Assembly (NCBI RefSeq): GCF_006149045.1
Contig: NZ_VBSN01000029.1
Span: forward strand, 1 to 64,000
Source: Dyadobacter flavalbus
GTDB lineage: Bacteria; Bacteroidota; Bacteroidia; Cytophagales; Spirosomataceae
Direction of reading: 5' to 3'
DNA: 64,000 nt
Shown here: in pieces, positions 45,573 through 54,572 of the stretch
How positions within the stretch are numbered: the first letter of the stretch is position 1
How the letters are laid out: every line of letters starts with the position of its first letter
Program-made: the position numbers and the translations under genes
Notes under the pieces: model-generated
The model's database searches: none
Told to the model about the DNA's origin: nothing
Seen by the model: only the letters and a program-made list of their open reading frames with translations

Positions 45573-45858
45573 TTGTCGGAAATACTACATGTAAGGGCTG
45601 ATTTTCCGGAGTTATCCACAGAAAATATAAAATAGGCTGTCGTAAATGCTACATGTAATGCCAGGGGCTTGTCGGGAATGCTACATCTAACCAATTTTGG
45701 TTGTCGAGAATACTACATGTAAATTCTGGCGGTTGTCGAGAATGCTACATGTAAGATAAAATTAGAGATCGGTTGTCGAGAATACTACATGTAAGAAATT
45801 TCAATTTATTGGGTTTCCAGCGAACTGAGAGGGGGGTATGTCCAGAATACTACATCAT
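45573..45858 (+). repeat. Iteron cluster 1: seven 22-bp direct repeats
   Basis: Seven same-orientation copies start at 45573, 45637, 45669, 45701, 45733, 45773 and 45837. The core AATACTACATGTAA is preceded by TTGTCG plus two variable bases; the last copy is degenerate (TATGTCCAGAATACTACATC). Start-to-start distances are 64, 32, 32, 32, 40 and 64 bp, near whole numbers of helical turns. A perfect DnaA box lies between copies one and two. I infer initiator-binding iterons of a plasmid origin. Confidence 0.85.
45612..45620 (+). promoter_or_regulatory. Perfect DnaA box
   Basis: TTATCCACA matches the strict DnaA-box consensus TTATNCACA. It lies between the first two iterons, where host DnaA would be expected to assist origin opening. 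Confidence 0.65.
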
Positions 45859-46116
45859 TATTATATACTGATTATAAAAATTATAAAAAGAAAAAAGAAA
45901 AGCGGTATTCGCTATCGCTCATGATTTAATTATTTGAACAAATGGGAGAAAGAAATGTGAAACTTTTTGAACTAATAACATAGTTGGTTGATTTTTCTTT
46001 CAGTAACGAAACTTACCAAAGGAATATATTTTTAAAAAAGCTAAAATTCACTATTACAATATATTGTATATTACATTTTATTGTATTATATTTAGTTGAA
46101 TTTTAAAACTTGTATC
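45859..46116. other. AT-rich stretch next to the iterons, candidate unwinding region
   Basis: Bases 45859-46116 are strongly AT-rich (for example TTATATACTGATTATAAAAA and TACAATATATTGTATATTAC) and hold no gene. Position directly after iteron cluster 1 fits a DNA unwinding element. TACAATATATTGTA is itself a perfect palindrome. Confidence 0.5.
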
Positions 46117-46353
46117 ATGGAAAGGAAAATAGACGCCGGAGGCCGATGCATTTTTGTTTTAAGTTGGATATCAGCCGGATTTTTAAGTTGCATGTGGATC
46201 AGTTTGCTAATACTGGATCTGTCTTACGATCCGATGTTGTTTTTAAAGGCTCATATTGTCGCTCTGGTGACATTTGCAATCAAATATGATATAGATTTCA
46301 ACCTCAAACACGTAAAGCCCGGTGCAGACGATAAAATCGGCTGTAAATATTAA
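46117..46353 (+). CDS. Small membrane protein beside the origin, function unknown
   Basis: A 78-residue protein from ATG 46117 (MERKIDAGGR). Two membrane helices are likely (about 12-34 and 42-60), followed by a polar tail IKYDIDFNLKHVKPGADD. I know no family. It is the only gene between the two iteron clusters of the ancestral replicon; the second Tn3 element inserted 70 bp downstream of its stop. A start at TTG 46096 is possible but weaker. Confidence 0.5.
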   Translation: MERKIDAGGRCIFVLSWISAGFLSCMWISLLILDLSYDPMLFLKAHIVALVTFAIKYDIDFNLKHVKPGADDKIGCKY

Positions 46354-46426
46354 GATGATAATTGAGATCTCTGACTTTTAGAAGTTTTTAATGCTAAGCA
46401 GATTTCAATAAAATATTTTTCTAAAG

Positions 46427-46468
46427 GAGGTTTTTCTTACAAATGGGCGAAAACATACGCTAAGGAAC
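46427..46468 (+). repeat. Left 42-bp inverted repeat of the small Tn3 element
   Basis: Begins GAGGTTTTTCTTACAAATGG and matches the reverse complement of 50181-50222 with three mismatches. The duplication TAAAG is immediately outside at 46422-46426. Confidence 0.93.
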
Positions 46469-47073
46469 TATGTTTTTAGTTTACCGATATAATTATACAC
46501 AGTCCCGTAAGCAATTCCGAGCTGTTTGGAAATCTTGTTCATCGAAAGCCCTTGTTTTTGTAGTTTAAAAATTTCCTGTTGCTGTTGGATAGGCAATGGT
46601 GGCCGTGAAATACGTTTCCCCTGTGCTTTTGCCCTGGCCATGCCGGCTTTTACCCGCTGGCTGATCAGCGAGCTCTCAAATTGTGCCAGGGAAGCCATCA
46701 CATGAAATATCAGCTCGCCGGTCGGCGTGGTAGTATCGATATTCTCCTGGTAGGAAATAAAATCAATACCCATACTTTGAAATTCCTTCATGGCATTGAC
46801 CAGTGCCTGGGTTGAGCGGGCAAAGCGGTCATACCGCCAAACCAGGACTACATCCAGTTTTCTCTTCCTGGCTGCTTCCATCATCAATTTGTACTGGACC
46901 CTGTCCTGGCTTGTTCCGGAAGCGTGATCGATAAATTCTCCCATCACTTCGAAGCTACGCCTTTGGGCATAGTCCCGTAACTGCCCCAGTTGGGTCTGTG
47001 GGTCCTGTCCCTTGTCCAGGGTCGATACCCTTGCATATAGCGCAACCCGTTTGGGCTGATTATTCTTTTTCAT
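46468..47073 (-). CDS. tnpR: Serine resolvase TnpR of the small Tn3 element
   Basis: A 201-residue serine recombinase. The resolvase domain has VALYARVSTLDKGQDPQTQL (catalytic Ser near residue 18), WRYDRFARSTQALVNAMKEF and MASLAQFESSLISQRVKAGM. The C-terminal helix-turn-helix is GLSMNKISKQLGIAYGTVYN. It is unlike the other two resolvases of the window except at family level. It is divergent from tnpA with 120 bp between them, and its stop lies at the inner edge of the left inverted repeat. Confidence 0.94.
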   Translation of the reverse strand: MKKNNQPKRVALYARVSTLDKGQDPQTQLGQLRDYAQRRSFEVMGEFIDHASGTSQDRVQYKLMMEAARKRKLDVVLVWRYDRFARSTQALVNAMKEFQSMGIDFISYQENIDTTTPTGELIFHVMASLAQFESSLISQRVKAGMARAKAQGKRISRPPLPIQQQQEIFKLQKQGLSMNKISKQLGIAYGTVYNYIGKLKT

Positions 47074-47081
47074 TTAATTGC

Positions 47082-47181
47082 TTATCAAAAAGGAAATCCT
47101 TTACAAATATACTTTTTAACGCTTAAAAACAGGCTTTAAACCTACTTCAGACGGGGTGAATTTTGATACCCTTTTTGATAA
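47082..47181. promoter_or_regulatory. Candidate res site between tnpR and tnpA
   Basis: TTATCAAAAAGG (47082-47093) is the exact reverse complement of CCTTTTTGATAA (47170-47181), with 76 bp between. The arrangement in the divergent tnpR-tnpA gap fits resolvase-binding subsites, which would also overlap both promoters. Confidence 0.55.
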
Positions 47182-47193
47182 CCCATTTTCCTT

Positions 47194-50181
47194 ATGGCAT
47201 CGCTATTTTTAAACCAATCCCAGCGTGAGCGGTACGAGAAGGTACCGGCAGAAATATCGGAGTATGACCTGATGCAATTTTTTCAAATTACACAGCAAAA
47301 CAAAATTTTTCTTAAATCGTTCAGGGGGGAGCATAACCGGTTAGGGATTGCATTTCAGATGTGCCTTATCCGGTTCATGGGCTTTCTTCCGGATAAATGG
47401 CAAGATCAGATTCCAGTAAATGTAGCTGCTACGATAAGTGGGCAATTGAACTCCGGTATCGAATTATTGGCGCTATACGGCCATAGGGATGCTACCAGAA
47501 CAGAACATTTGGGTATAATACTAAAATATTTAAAGTTCCGCCGGTGGCAACCCCTGGATGAAATATGGCTTTTGCCATGGCTGCTCAATAAAGGGATGGA
47601 ACATGACAACGAGCCGATATTGCTGCAGCAAGTATGTTTAAAACTGGGACAGGAGAAAATTTTAAGGCCGTCCATTGGGACATTGGAAAGGGTTGTCGGG
47701 AGCCTGGATGAACAGCTGCACCAGGAAACTTATCGTAGGCTTGGTTTGCTACTGACCGAAGAGATGAAGACCAGGCTGACTCAAATAGTAGAGCTGGATG
47801 GTACTCGCGGTATCACTTTGCACCGGTGGCTTTGCCAGGTTCCCACCAGCAATACGCCCAGGGCTATTAACCAGACCTTGGAAAAGATCAATTTTTTAAA
47901 ATCATTAAACGTCCATCAGTGGGACTTATCGGTGATAAGCCTGAACCGTAGAAAAAGACTGGCCCAAATTGCCAGGAATGTTTCTAATAAGTATTTGCTG
48001 AGAATGAGCGCTACCAGGCGGTACCCGATTTTAATTTGCTTCCTGTATGAGAGCCTGATAGATACCAATGACAAAGTGCTGGAAATGTTTGATGATTATT
48101 GGGAGCATATTGTCAATGGCTCAAAAAAGGAGCTGGACGCATATCAGCAAACCTTGTTTAAATCACAGAACGAGGCGATGAAAACCCTGTCCCAGGCTGT
48201 TAGCATTATCATCAATGATACTATTACGGACGATCAGCTGCGGACATATATTTTTGAAATATACCCAAAGGAAATGCTCAGGGAGGCACTATTAGTAACC
48301 GGATCTGCTCTTCGCCCTGCCAGACAGACCTATTTATATTATCTGAACAATTATTATGCAACCTTAAAACAATTTACCCCTAACCTGCTTAAAACCATTG
48401 ACTTTCAAATTGCCCATTCCAAAGACGGCTTTTTGAACGTGCTTGATATCCTGACCGAGCTGCAAACCGGCAAAAGAAGAAAATTGCCTGATGACGCGCC
48501 GGTTGATTTTATAACGCCTTCCTGGAACAAACTGGTTTTTGAAAATGATCAGCAGCTGCCGGAAATTTCTCCGCAACGCCAGCCTTACGAATTATGTGCC
48601 ATGGCCAACTTGCGGGACCGGCTCCGTTCGGGAGATGTATTTGTTAATATCTCCCGAAAATATGGCGATTTCAATTCGCTGCTTCTTTCAAATGCCCAGT
48701 GGGAACTGCTACGACAGGATTTTTGCAGTCAAATGTCAATGCCTGCTGTGCCCACCGAGCGTATCGATCACCGCTTACAGGAACTGGAATCACTGTTAAA
48801 ACCGCTGGATGAGCTCCTGAATGCGGGCGGGGAAATCCGGCTTGAAGAAGGCATCCTGGTAGTTCCGGCATTGCCCGCAGAAGATGTCCCGCTTTCAGCA
48901 AAAGCACTCCGGGAGCAAATCAATCAACGGCTCCCGAAAGTCAACATCACAGATATAATTAAAGAAGTGGATGCATGGGTGAATTTTTCCGAGCATCTTC
49001 ACGGATTGGAAAACGAGCCGCGTAACCAGGAGCACCAGTCCCTTTTATATGCTGCTGTTTTTGCCGCCGGGTGCAATATTCCTTTAACGGATTTAGCCCG
49101 CTCATGCGAGATTGATTATCAATCACTTTGGTGGACAAGCAATAACTATCTCTCAGAAGATAATCTTAAAAAAGCCAACGATACACTTGTTAACTTTCAC
49201 TACCAGCAATGGCTGAGCGGCTATTGGGGCGGGGGCACACTTTCATCCTCGGACGGGCAGCGCTTCCCGACCAGTGGCAAAGTCCGGAATGCGAAGGCGC
49301 TCCCCAATTACTTTGGGTACGGGAAGGGAATTACCTTTTATACGCATACCTCTGATCAGTACAGCCAGTATGGCAGCCGGAGCATTTCGTCCACCGAAAG
49401 GGACGCTACTTATGTACTGGACGAAATCATAGGTAACCAAACCGATTTGACAATACTCGAACACACCACTGATACGTCGGGCTACTCGGACTTGATATTT
49501 GCCCTCTTTGACTTATTAGGAATGGATTTTTGTCCAAGGATCCGGGACATAAAAGATCAGCGGCTGTGTAAAATCAAGGATAGGGAATGGGAATACCCTG
49601 CTTTGAAATTCACCGGTCGCGTTAATCCCGACTATCTCAAACAACATTTTGATGAACTACTCAAAGTCGCTGCTTCTATTAAATCAGGACGGGTAACTGC
49701 TTCATTGTTAATATCCAAACTCCAATCTTACCCACGCCAAAATAACCTGATGTACGTTTTGCAGGCCTATGGGCAACTGATAAAAACCATTTTTATCCTT
49801 AAATACCTGCTTAGTATGCCTTTGCGAAGAAAGATAAACACACAGCTGATCAAAGGGGAGCAGCTGCACAACCTAAGGCTTTACCTGTGGTTTGGCGGTG
49901 ATGGGGTTGTACGCCGAAAACAGCAAGAACAACAGCAAAAAGTAGTCAGGAGCCTGAACCTGATCACCAATATTGTCCTGGTCTGGAACACGGTTTATAT
50001 ACAAGAAGTTATCAAACAATTACACCAGGAAGGATACCAGATTGATGAAAATGACTTCGAGTTTATCTCTCCTGCGCCTTTTGCTCATATCAACCGGCTG
50101 GGTAAATACTCCTTTAATGCCGACCCGGATCTTAGAGGGAATGGTTTGCGGCCATTGAGAAAGCCAAAACTAAATAGTTAG
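47194..50181 (+). CDS. tnpA: Tn3-family transposase TnpA (small element)
   Basis: A 995-residue complete Tn3 transposase. The N-terminal DUF4158 domain is seen in ASLFLNQSQRERYEKVPAEI. The catalytic domain has AGCNIPLTDLARSCEIDYQS, GGTLSSSDGQRFPTSGKV (first Asp), LEHTTDTSGYSDLIFALFDL (second Asp) and a C-terminal block near FAHINRLGKYSFNADPDLRG. It belongs to a different lineage from the 1028-residue TnpA of the arsenic transposon. ATG 47194 lies just beyond the candidate res site, and the stop overlaps the right inverted repeat by one base. Confidence 0.96.
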   Translation: MASLFLNQSQRERYEKVPAEISEYDLMQFFQITQQNKIFLKSFRGEHNRLGIAFQMCLIRFMGFLPDKWQDQIPVNVAATISGQLNSGIELLALYGHRDATRTEHLGIILKYLKFRRWQPLDEIWLLPWLLNKGMEHDNEPILLQQVCLKLGQEKILRPSIGTLERVVGSLDEQLHQETYRRLGLLLTEEMKTRLTQIVELDGTRGITLHRWLCQVPTSNTPRAINQTLEKINFLKSLNVHQWDLSVISLNRRKRLAQIARNVSNKYLLRMSATRRYPILICFLYESLIDTNDKVLEMFDDYWEHIVNGSKKELDAYQQTLFKSQNEAMKTLSQAVSIIINDTITDDQLRTYIFEIYPKEMLREALLVTGSALRPARQTYLYYLNNYYATLKQFTPNLLKTIDFQIAHSKDGFLNVLDILTELQTGKRRKLPDDAPVDFITPSWNKLVFENDQQLPEISPQRQPYELCAMANLRDRLRSGDVFVNISRKYGDFNSLLLSNAQWELLRQDFCSQMSMPAVPTERIDHRLQELESLLKPLDELLNAGGEIRLEEGILVVPALPAEDVPLSAKALREQINQRLPKVNITDIIKEVDAWVNFSEHLHGLENEPRNQEHQSLLYAAVFAAGCNIPLTDLARSCEIDYQSLWWTSNNYLSEDNLKKANDTLVNFHYQQWLSGYWGGGTLSSSDGQRFPTSGKVRNAKALPNYFGYGKGITFYTHTSDQYSQYGSRSISSTERDATYVLDEIIGNQTDLTILEHTTDTSGYSDLIFALFDLLGMDFCPRIRDIKDQRLCKIKDREWEYPALKFTGRVNPDYLKQHFDELLKVAASIKSGRVTASLLISKLQSYPRQNNLMYVLQAYGQLIKTIFILKYLLSMPLRRKINTQLIKGEQLHNLRLYLWFGGDGVVRRKQQEQQQKVVRSLNLITNIVLVWNTVYIQEVIKQLHQEGYQIDENDFEFISPAPFAHINRLGKYSFNADPDLRGNGLRPLRKPKLNS

Positions 50182-50222
50182 TTGCTTAGCGTATATTTCC
50201 GCCCATTTGTAAGAAAAACCTC
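50181..50222 (-). repeat. Right 42-bp inverted repeat of the small Tn3 element
   Basis: Reverse complement begins GAGGTTTTTCTTACAAATGG. The duplication TAAAG (50223-50227) follows directly. Confidence 0.93.
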
Positions 50223-50297
50223 TAAAGCATGATCCTTCTGTACGCAAATCTTAGCGTCATGTTTGGACGGGTTTTAGACGGAAATGCAGTGTATAGG

Positions 50298-50743
50298 TTG
50301 TCCGAAATACTACATGTAAGCTTTTAAGAAGATGATGTCCATTGCTCCTAAGCGAGCACCGGCTCCTGATGTGATCCATATTAACCACAATGTCAGAAGA
50401 AGAATGGGTTGTCCGAAATACTACATGTAACCCGTTTTATAAGATGCTAACCTTTGATCCTTAGCGAGAAACGTTTCATTGTTTTTACTTGAAAAATTTA
50501 AATCTGGTTATTGATCCGGCCAGCTGTTTCATTTTAATTTATCACCTATCCTAATTTTAGGAGGGTTGTCGCAAATACTACATGTAATTCATTTTCAAAG
50601 TCGGATTTCTGGCGGCTTTTGGAAGGTTAATACATGATGATCGCCGTGATATAGCTGTTTATTGACGCAAAACTTCATTTTTTTGAAGCACTTGGTCCGA
50701 AGCCCTTCAATGCAATACCCGTTGTCGGGAATACTACATGTAA
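50298..50743 (+). repeat. Iteron cluster 2: four 22-bp direct repeats
   Basis: Copies start at 50298, 50409, 50566 and 50722, all in the same orientation as cluster 1 and with the same core AATACTACATGTAA. Spacing is 111, 157 and 156 bp, far wider than in cluster 1. No gene lies between them. Removing the small Tn3 element puts this cluster about 650 bp from cluster 1. The remaining sequence of 50223-51012 shows no gene. Confidence 0.82.
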
Positions 50744-50933
50744 TCTTTCTTAAAAAGCCTAAGCATTTGCTAATCAACTTCCCTAGCTCCCGGCCTGATC
50801 AGTGAATCAGCGCCTAAGAAAATTTTAATCCTGGTCAAAAATCTTCAATTTCTCTAAGGTTTTCAGCTGGCCACACCTGGTGCCGGCGCACAAAACACTA
50901 GCAAATTAAGTAGGGTAGGGGAGATTATAAAGT

Positions 50934-50960
50934 GCCCCAAACCTGACAGGGTATTGGGGC
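50934..50960 (-). terminator. Hairpin at the end of the tra operon
   Basis: GCCCCAA (50934-50940) pairs with TTGGGGC (50954-50960) around a 13-nt loop. It lies 53 bp past the stop of the last leftward tra gene and is a likely terminator, although only weakly A/T-rich after the stem. Confidence 0.5.
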
Positions 50961-51012
50961 GCGAAAAATTAAACCTCTTAAAATTTAACATTCGTAAGTC
51001 AAAATTAAGTCT

Positions 51013-51507
51013 TTATTTGACTATAAAAAAGGTCTTTTTAAAGGTCTTTGACTTCTTTGCATCGTCAGTACAGGTAATGCTTACTGATGTCTGCCCAAGG
51101 GTTATGGGAATGAATCGAATATATAGTTTGTCTTTGGCAAAATTCGATGTTGTCACGTTGAGCCAGTCATTCGCTCTTATTTCTTGCGACCGGTATACCA
51201 AGCTAGCGTCAGTACCTTCATCGACTTGATAGGTTATTTTATAATTTACATTTTTGCTGAAAGTAAGCTGTTTTAAGTACAGTTCAAGGAAGGTAACTCT
51301 ACTTTTGCTAATTGTGTCTGTTGGTATTACGACATAGCTTGTATCCCGGCCCAGCTTCGCATCCATTGCCCGAAAAGAAAAGTTGTATTCAGGAAAGCCT
51401 GGCGTTGCACCGTAATCTTCCATTGGCGTTAGGCTTAATTGTCCTTCGCATCCTGTCAGTATCGCTATCCCGAAGAACATTGCGAACATATATTTTAAAT
51501 TTTTCAT
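51013..51507 (-). CDS. traQ: TraQ-like (DUF3872) conjugation lipoprotein
   Basis: A 164-residue lipoprotein with signal and lipobox MFFGIAILTGCEGQ (Cys20). The mature part is beta-rich (FSFRAMDAKLGRDTSYVVIP, YKITYQVDEGTDASLVYRSQ) and resembles the DUF3872/TraQ protein that closes CTnDOT-type transfer operons. Its exact role in the mating apparatus is unknown. It is the last gene of the leftward operon, 20 bp after traO. Confidence 0.7.
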   Translation of the reverse strand: MKNLKYMFAMFFGIAILTGCEGQLSLTPMEDYGATPGFPEYNFSFRAMDAKLGRDTSYVVIPTDTISKSRVTFLELYLKQLTFSKNVNYKITYQVDEGTDASLVYRSQEIRANDWLNVTTSNFAKDKLYIRFIPITLGQTSVSITCTDDAKKSKTFKKTFFIVK

Positions 51508-51527
51508 AGCTCGAATTATTGTTTACA

Positions 51528-52106
51528 CTATCTATTGAAACGGTAACCGATTCCCAGCTGGGTGTGGAATATCTTTGTACTTGACTTAGGGAGCCAGCGC
51601 TGTTTTGCCTGGATTGTAAAGTGTTCTATTTCAATTTCTATTCCGACCATTCCACCAATCAGAAATTTATTCTTGTTGTTTATGTGGTAATTACCGGCTA
51701 CGCTAACATTGTTATTAACACTTTCATAACCAGCAAGTAACTGGGGAATGGCATTGAGATAAAAGACTCTTCTTTTGCTTTTGATAAGCTTGAAGCCATG
51801 TCCAAATTGAACACTGTAATGACGTACCGGGATTGTTCCAGTATTAAGTCCATCAGGGCTGAACACATACGTCTTCTGCAAGTAGTCTAAGTTCCACCTC
51901 CAAGAATTTTCAAATTTGTTATATCTACCTGTGCCAAGTGATACCCAAAAACCTGAGTTGTCATTTTTAAGGTTATGATCAATGCCATCAACAGTACCTG
52001 CTGCAATGTCAAAGAATCTACTGCCTTTAACATGTACCTGGGAAAAAGCATAAGTAACCGAAAGGCACAAAAATAATATTGTGAATTTTATCAATTTCAT
52101 GATCAT
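51528..52106 (-). CDS. traO: TraO-like outer-membrane conjugation protein
   Basis: A 192-residue protein with a signal peptide (IKFTILFLCLSVTYAFSQ) and a beta-barrel-like body (GFWVSLGTGRYNKFENSWRW, GMVGIEIEIEHFTIQAKQRW) ending in YRFNR. Position after traN and overall type match TraO of Bacteroidota conjugative elements. It overlaps traN by 4 bp (ATGA), so the two are translationally coupled. Confidence 0.72.
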   Translation of the reverse strand: MIMKLIKFTILFLCLSVTYAFSQVHVKGSRFFDIAAGTVDGIDHNLKNDNSGFWVSLGTGRYNKFENSWRWNLDYLQKTYVFSPDGLNTGTIPVRHYSVQFGHGFKLIKSKRRVFYLNAIPQLLAGYESVNNNVSVAGNYHINNKNKFLIGGMVGIEIEIEHFTIQAKQRWLPKSSTKIFHTQLGIGYRFNR

Positions 52107-53095
52107 AGATTTTTTACCTGAAGTAATGTCTGATTGTCCAACTGGAACTTTACATGGCGGCCACCGGCTTTTTCATAGACTTCAATTTCTAGTATTTTAC
52201 CATCCGCGAGTGTGTAATAGGGGAATGAGATGACTTTGTCAATGTCTGAGTAGCCGTTTAGCTGGTCAGGAGTAATTGGATAAGACATTAAAGTTTTAAT
52301 TTCTTCCTCTTGTACAGCCATTCTCTTGACGTAGTTTTTATCTCTGACAAACACTTTGATAAAATCAATTTTATAAGGCATATAGCTTTTGTTCCGGAGT
52401 TGAAGCTTCATGAACAGTACATTATTATTGTCAAGGTATAAACCCTTTACGAGAGCTTCAAAATTGTCCTTTTTGGCCCCCACATGCCGGATGAAATTCT
52501 TCTTATCTACAACTTTTTGAGAGGAAGCCTTCAATGCTTCTTCTACATAATTGCCTTCCGCAAGTACATAAGTATTTGGAGAACTATTCGAACCAGCACC
52601 TATTCCTAATGCCTTCGTAGCTTCATAATCAGCGATTATATTGTTTGAAATATTAATGTTGAACACCGCTGGGTTTTCATTGTAACGCACTAAAAAACTG
52701 TAAAGTCCTCCATCCTCTGTTAGAACTGTCATATTTGTTTCTTCCACAAAGCCCTTTACATCACTTTTAACACGAAGAACATTGAGCACAGCTTCCGGAA
52801 CTGTAGCAATTACAACGTCACTTCCGGCATCGAAATCTTTTATTTTACTAGGAAACACTATGTGAGTAGTCTTGTTAAATGATAGCTCGACAGGGTAGCT
52901 CCCTCTTACCGATGCTTTTGCAATCGGCAAGATGAAAGGGTGGGGGTCAATTACTATTGGTTTTAAGTTACTCTTTTTTGATAAACTGTTTGGTATCAGT
53001 GAATCTAGTGAATCGCTCACTATCTGCGCATTATCCTGAGCAATTACGCTTTTACTCAAAACTAGCATGAGTACAATTGAAAGTATTTTTTTCAT
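52103..53095 (-). CDS. traN: TraN, VirB9-like outer-membrane core component
   Basis: A 330-residue exported protein (signal LSIVLMLVLSKSVIAQ). Blocks SYPVELSFNKTTHIVFPSKI, DVVIATVPEAVLNVLRVKSD and the C-terminal FPYYTLADGKILEIEVYEKA are typical of the TraN/DUF4138 family, the Bacteroidota counterpart of VirB9. With TraM (VirB10) it should form the outer core of the type IV secretion channel. It lies 39 bp downstream of traM. Confidence 0.87.
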   Translation of the reverse strand: MKKILSIVLMLVLSKSVIAQDNAQIVSDSLDSLIPNSLSKKSNLKPIVIDPHPFILPIAKASVRGSYPVELSFNKTTHIVFPSKIKDFDAGSDVVIATVPEAVLNVLRVKSDVKGFVEETNMTVLTEDGGLYSFLVRYNENPAVFNINISNNIIADYEATKALGIGAGSNSSPNTYVLAEGNYVEEALKASSQKVVDKKNFIRHVGAKKDNFEALVKGLYLDNNNVLFMKLQLRNKSYMPYKIDFIKVFVRDKNYVKRMAVQEEEIKTLMSYPITPDQLNGYSDIDKVISFPYYTLADGKILEIEVYEKAGGRHVKFQLDNQTLLQVKNL

Positions 53096-53134
53096 GACTA
53101 TTGATTTCTATTTTGCTAAATTTTTGATGTTTTT

Positions 53135-54571
53135 TTACTCAATGATCTCAGAATCAGTTTCTTCTTCCGTCTCAGATTCTTCGTTGTTTTTACCCGCCCT
53201 TAACAGAATTTGGTAGTTGGGTCTTACCTGAGCCTTTGGCTGCTGCATCTTTCTTTGAAGCACATTTCTACCTGTTTGCATCACCATATTAACGCCCTGA
53301 CTGGCGAGCTGACCTCCAACTTGTTGTGCGACCGACCCGCCCATTACATATGAAGGAGACATCATTTGCGTCGAGCTTTGTGCAAGTGAGTTATTTACTT
53401 GTTGCTTAATTCTCATATCAGGAACGTACAAACCCTTGCGGCCATCCAAATCATAAGCTACAAGGCTTACATTGTAGATGAAGTTATTTACTCTAATTGT
53501 GCTAACGGATATATCTATACGATCTCCGGTAATTCGGGCGATTCCGTATACCAAAGTATTTTGTGGCAGGATTAATGGTTCTCCTTCTATCATAATTTTG
53601 GTTTCATCCTGCATCCGGATAGAAACTGATGAACCATTCGTTACTGTAATCCCATCTCCGTCACCATGTACTACGGCCCGGATAGATCCTTTAACTTTTG
53701 ATGGTCGATTGTTTTTCACCTTACTGCCGTTCAATCCGTAAAATCCATTTCCACCTTCTCTCCCATTTGTTCCGATTGAAGAAGTGTTAACTTCTACACT
53801 ATATTCATCACTGCTTTGAGTATTCTGTCCTTTATTTCTTCCAGTAGAATAATTTCTTGGAACTGCGTTTTGGGAAACATTCATAGGCCGCTGCACCGGC
53901 TGGTTTTGTTGGTTCATTTGCTTATCTAGCATGGCCAGCAGTTTGTCATTTGCTTTAAGTCGTTGTTCTTCTTCTCTGATCGCTCGTGCCTTCTCAGCTC
54001 TTTCTTCTCGCTCAGCAGCAGGATTGTTATACATATTGTTAACTGTCCGGTTAACATCTCGATTGTAGGCTTTTTGCTGCGCGATACTGCTTTGTCTCAC
54101 CTTGTTTTTTCTTTGCTGGCTGGTCAATTTCATGTCTTCTGAACTCAAAGTGCCAGCCCCTTTATTTTCTGCCCCTATTGATTTTGCAAAATTTTCGACA
54201 TCACTTTTGGTGTTCGGTTCCAATCCACTGACGTTATTATTGTCACCTGCCATCATGCGGGAATTGATGTTCGCATTGTCATCTAGCGTTATTCCCAGGC
54301 CAGAAACCGGCTGCATATCTCCCGGTAAACTGGCTGCTGCATCATACTTCTGGTCTTTCTTCAACTCTTTAACTTTTGCATCCGGTATGGCCAGATCCAG
54401 ACCTACTTCTTTGTTTACTTCTTGTTTGGGACCTCCAATCCATCCTTGCTGGTTGCCGACAATACCTATTCCAACTAGAAAAGGAAGGGGTAGGAGTATC
54501 ATGAATAAGTGCTTCGATGGCTTCGAAAGAGCCTTAGCTTTTTCAGCCTTTATTTCGGTAGTTGCTGCCAT
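53135..54571 (-). CDS. traM: TraM, VirB10-like channel scaffold
   Basis: A 478-residue protein with a cytosolic N-terminus, one membrane helix (about residues 22-42: FMILLPLPFLVGIGIVG), a long flexible Asn/Gln/Arg-rich periplasmic linker with coiled segments (REERAEKARAIREEEQRLKA) and a C-terminal beta-barrel domain (about 290-400: GSIRAVVHGDGDGITVTNGS, GEPLILPQNTLVYGIARITG). This is the TraM/VirB10 plan of an inner-to-outer-membrane scaffold. It ends with an acidic tail (ESETEEETDSEIIE). Confidence 0.9.
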   Translation of the reverse strand: MAATTEIKAEKAKALSKPSKHLFMILLPLPFLVGIGIVGNQQGWIGGPKQEVNKEVGLDLAIPDAKVKELKKDQKYDAAASLPGDMQPVSGLGITLDDNANINSRMMAGDNNNVSGLEPNTKSDVENFAKSIGAENKGAGTLSSEDMKLTSQQRKNKVRQSSIAQQKAYNRDVNRTVNNMYNNPAAEREERAEKARAIREEEQRLKANDKLLAMLDKQMNQQNQPVQRPMNVSQNAVPRNYSTGRNKGQNTQSSDEYSVEVNTSSIGTNGREGGNGFYGLNGSKVKNNRPSKVKGSIRAVVHGDGDGITVTNGSSVSIRMQDETKIMIEGEPLILPQNTLVYGIARITGDRIDISVSTIRVNNFIYNVSLVAYDLDGRKGLYVPDMRIKQQVNNSLAQSSTQMMSPSYVMGGSVAQQVGGQLASQGVNMVMQTGRNVLQRKMQQPKAQVRPNYQILLRAGKNNEESETEEETDSEIIE

Positions 54572-54572
54572 T

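Larger units (their letters stand above)
46427..50222. mobile_element. 3,796-bp Tn3-family transposon (tnpR-tnpA only)
   Basis: Bounded by 42-bp inverted repeats and flanked by the 5-bp duplication TAAAG (46422-46426 and 50223-50227). It contains only a leftward resolvase, a rightward transposase and an intervening res-like region. Both genes run right up to the ends: the tnpR stop codon overlaps the left repeat, and the tnpA stop overlaps the right repeat by one base. Insertion split the iteron region into two clusters. Confidence 0.95.

Noticed and set aside
45497..45694. 65-codon leftward reading frame over the repeats
   Set aside because: Its sequence is just translation of the repeat units and it has no family features.
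45573..50743. CRISPR array
   Set aside because: The repeats are direct and about 22 bp, but within cluster 1 several gaps are only 10 bp, others are 18 or 42 bp, and cluster 2 gaps exceed 80 bp. No cas genes are present. Irregular gaps and a DnaA box point to an origin.
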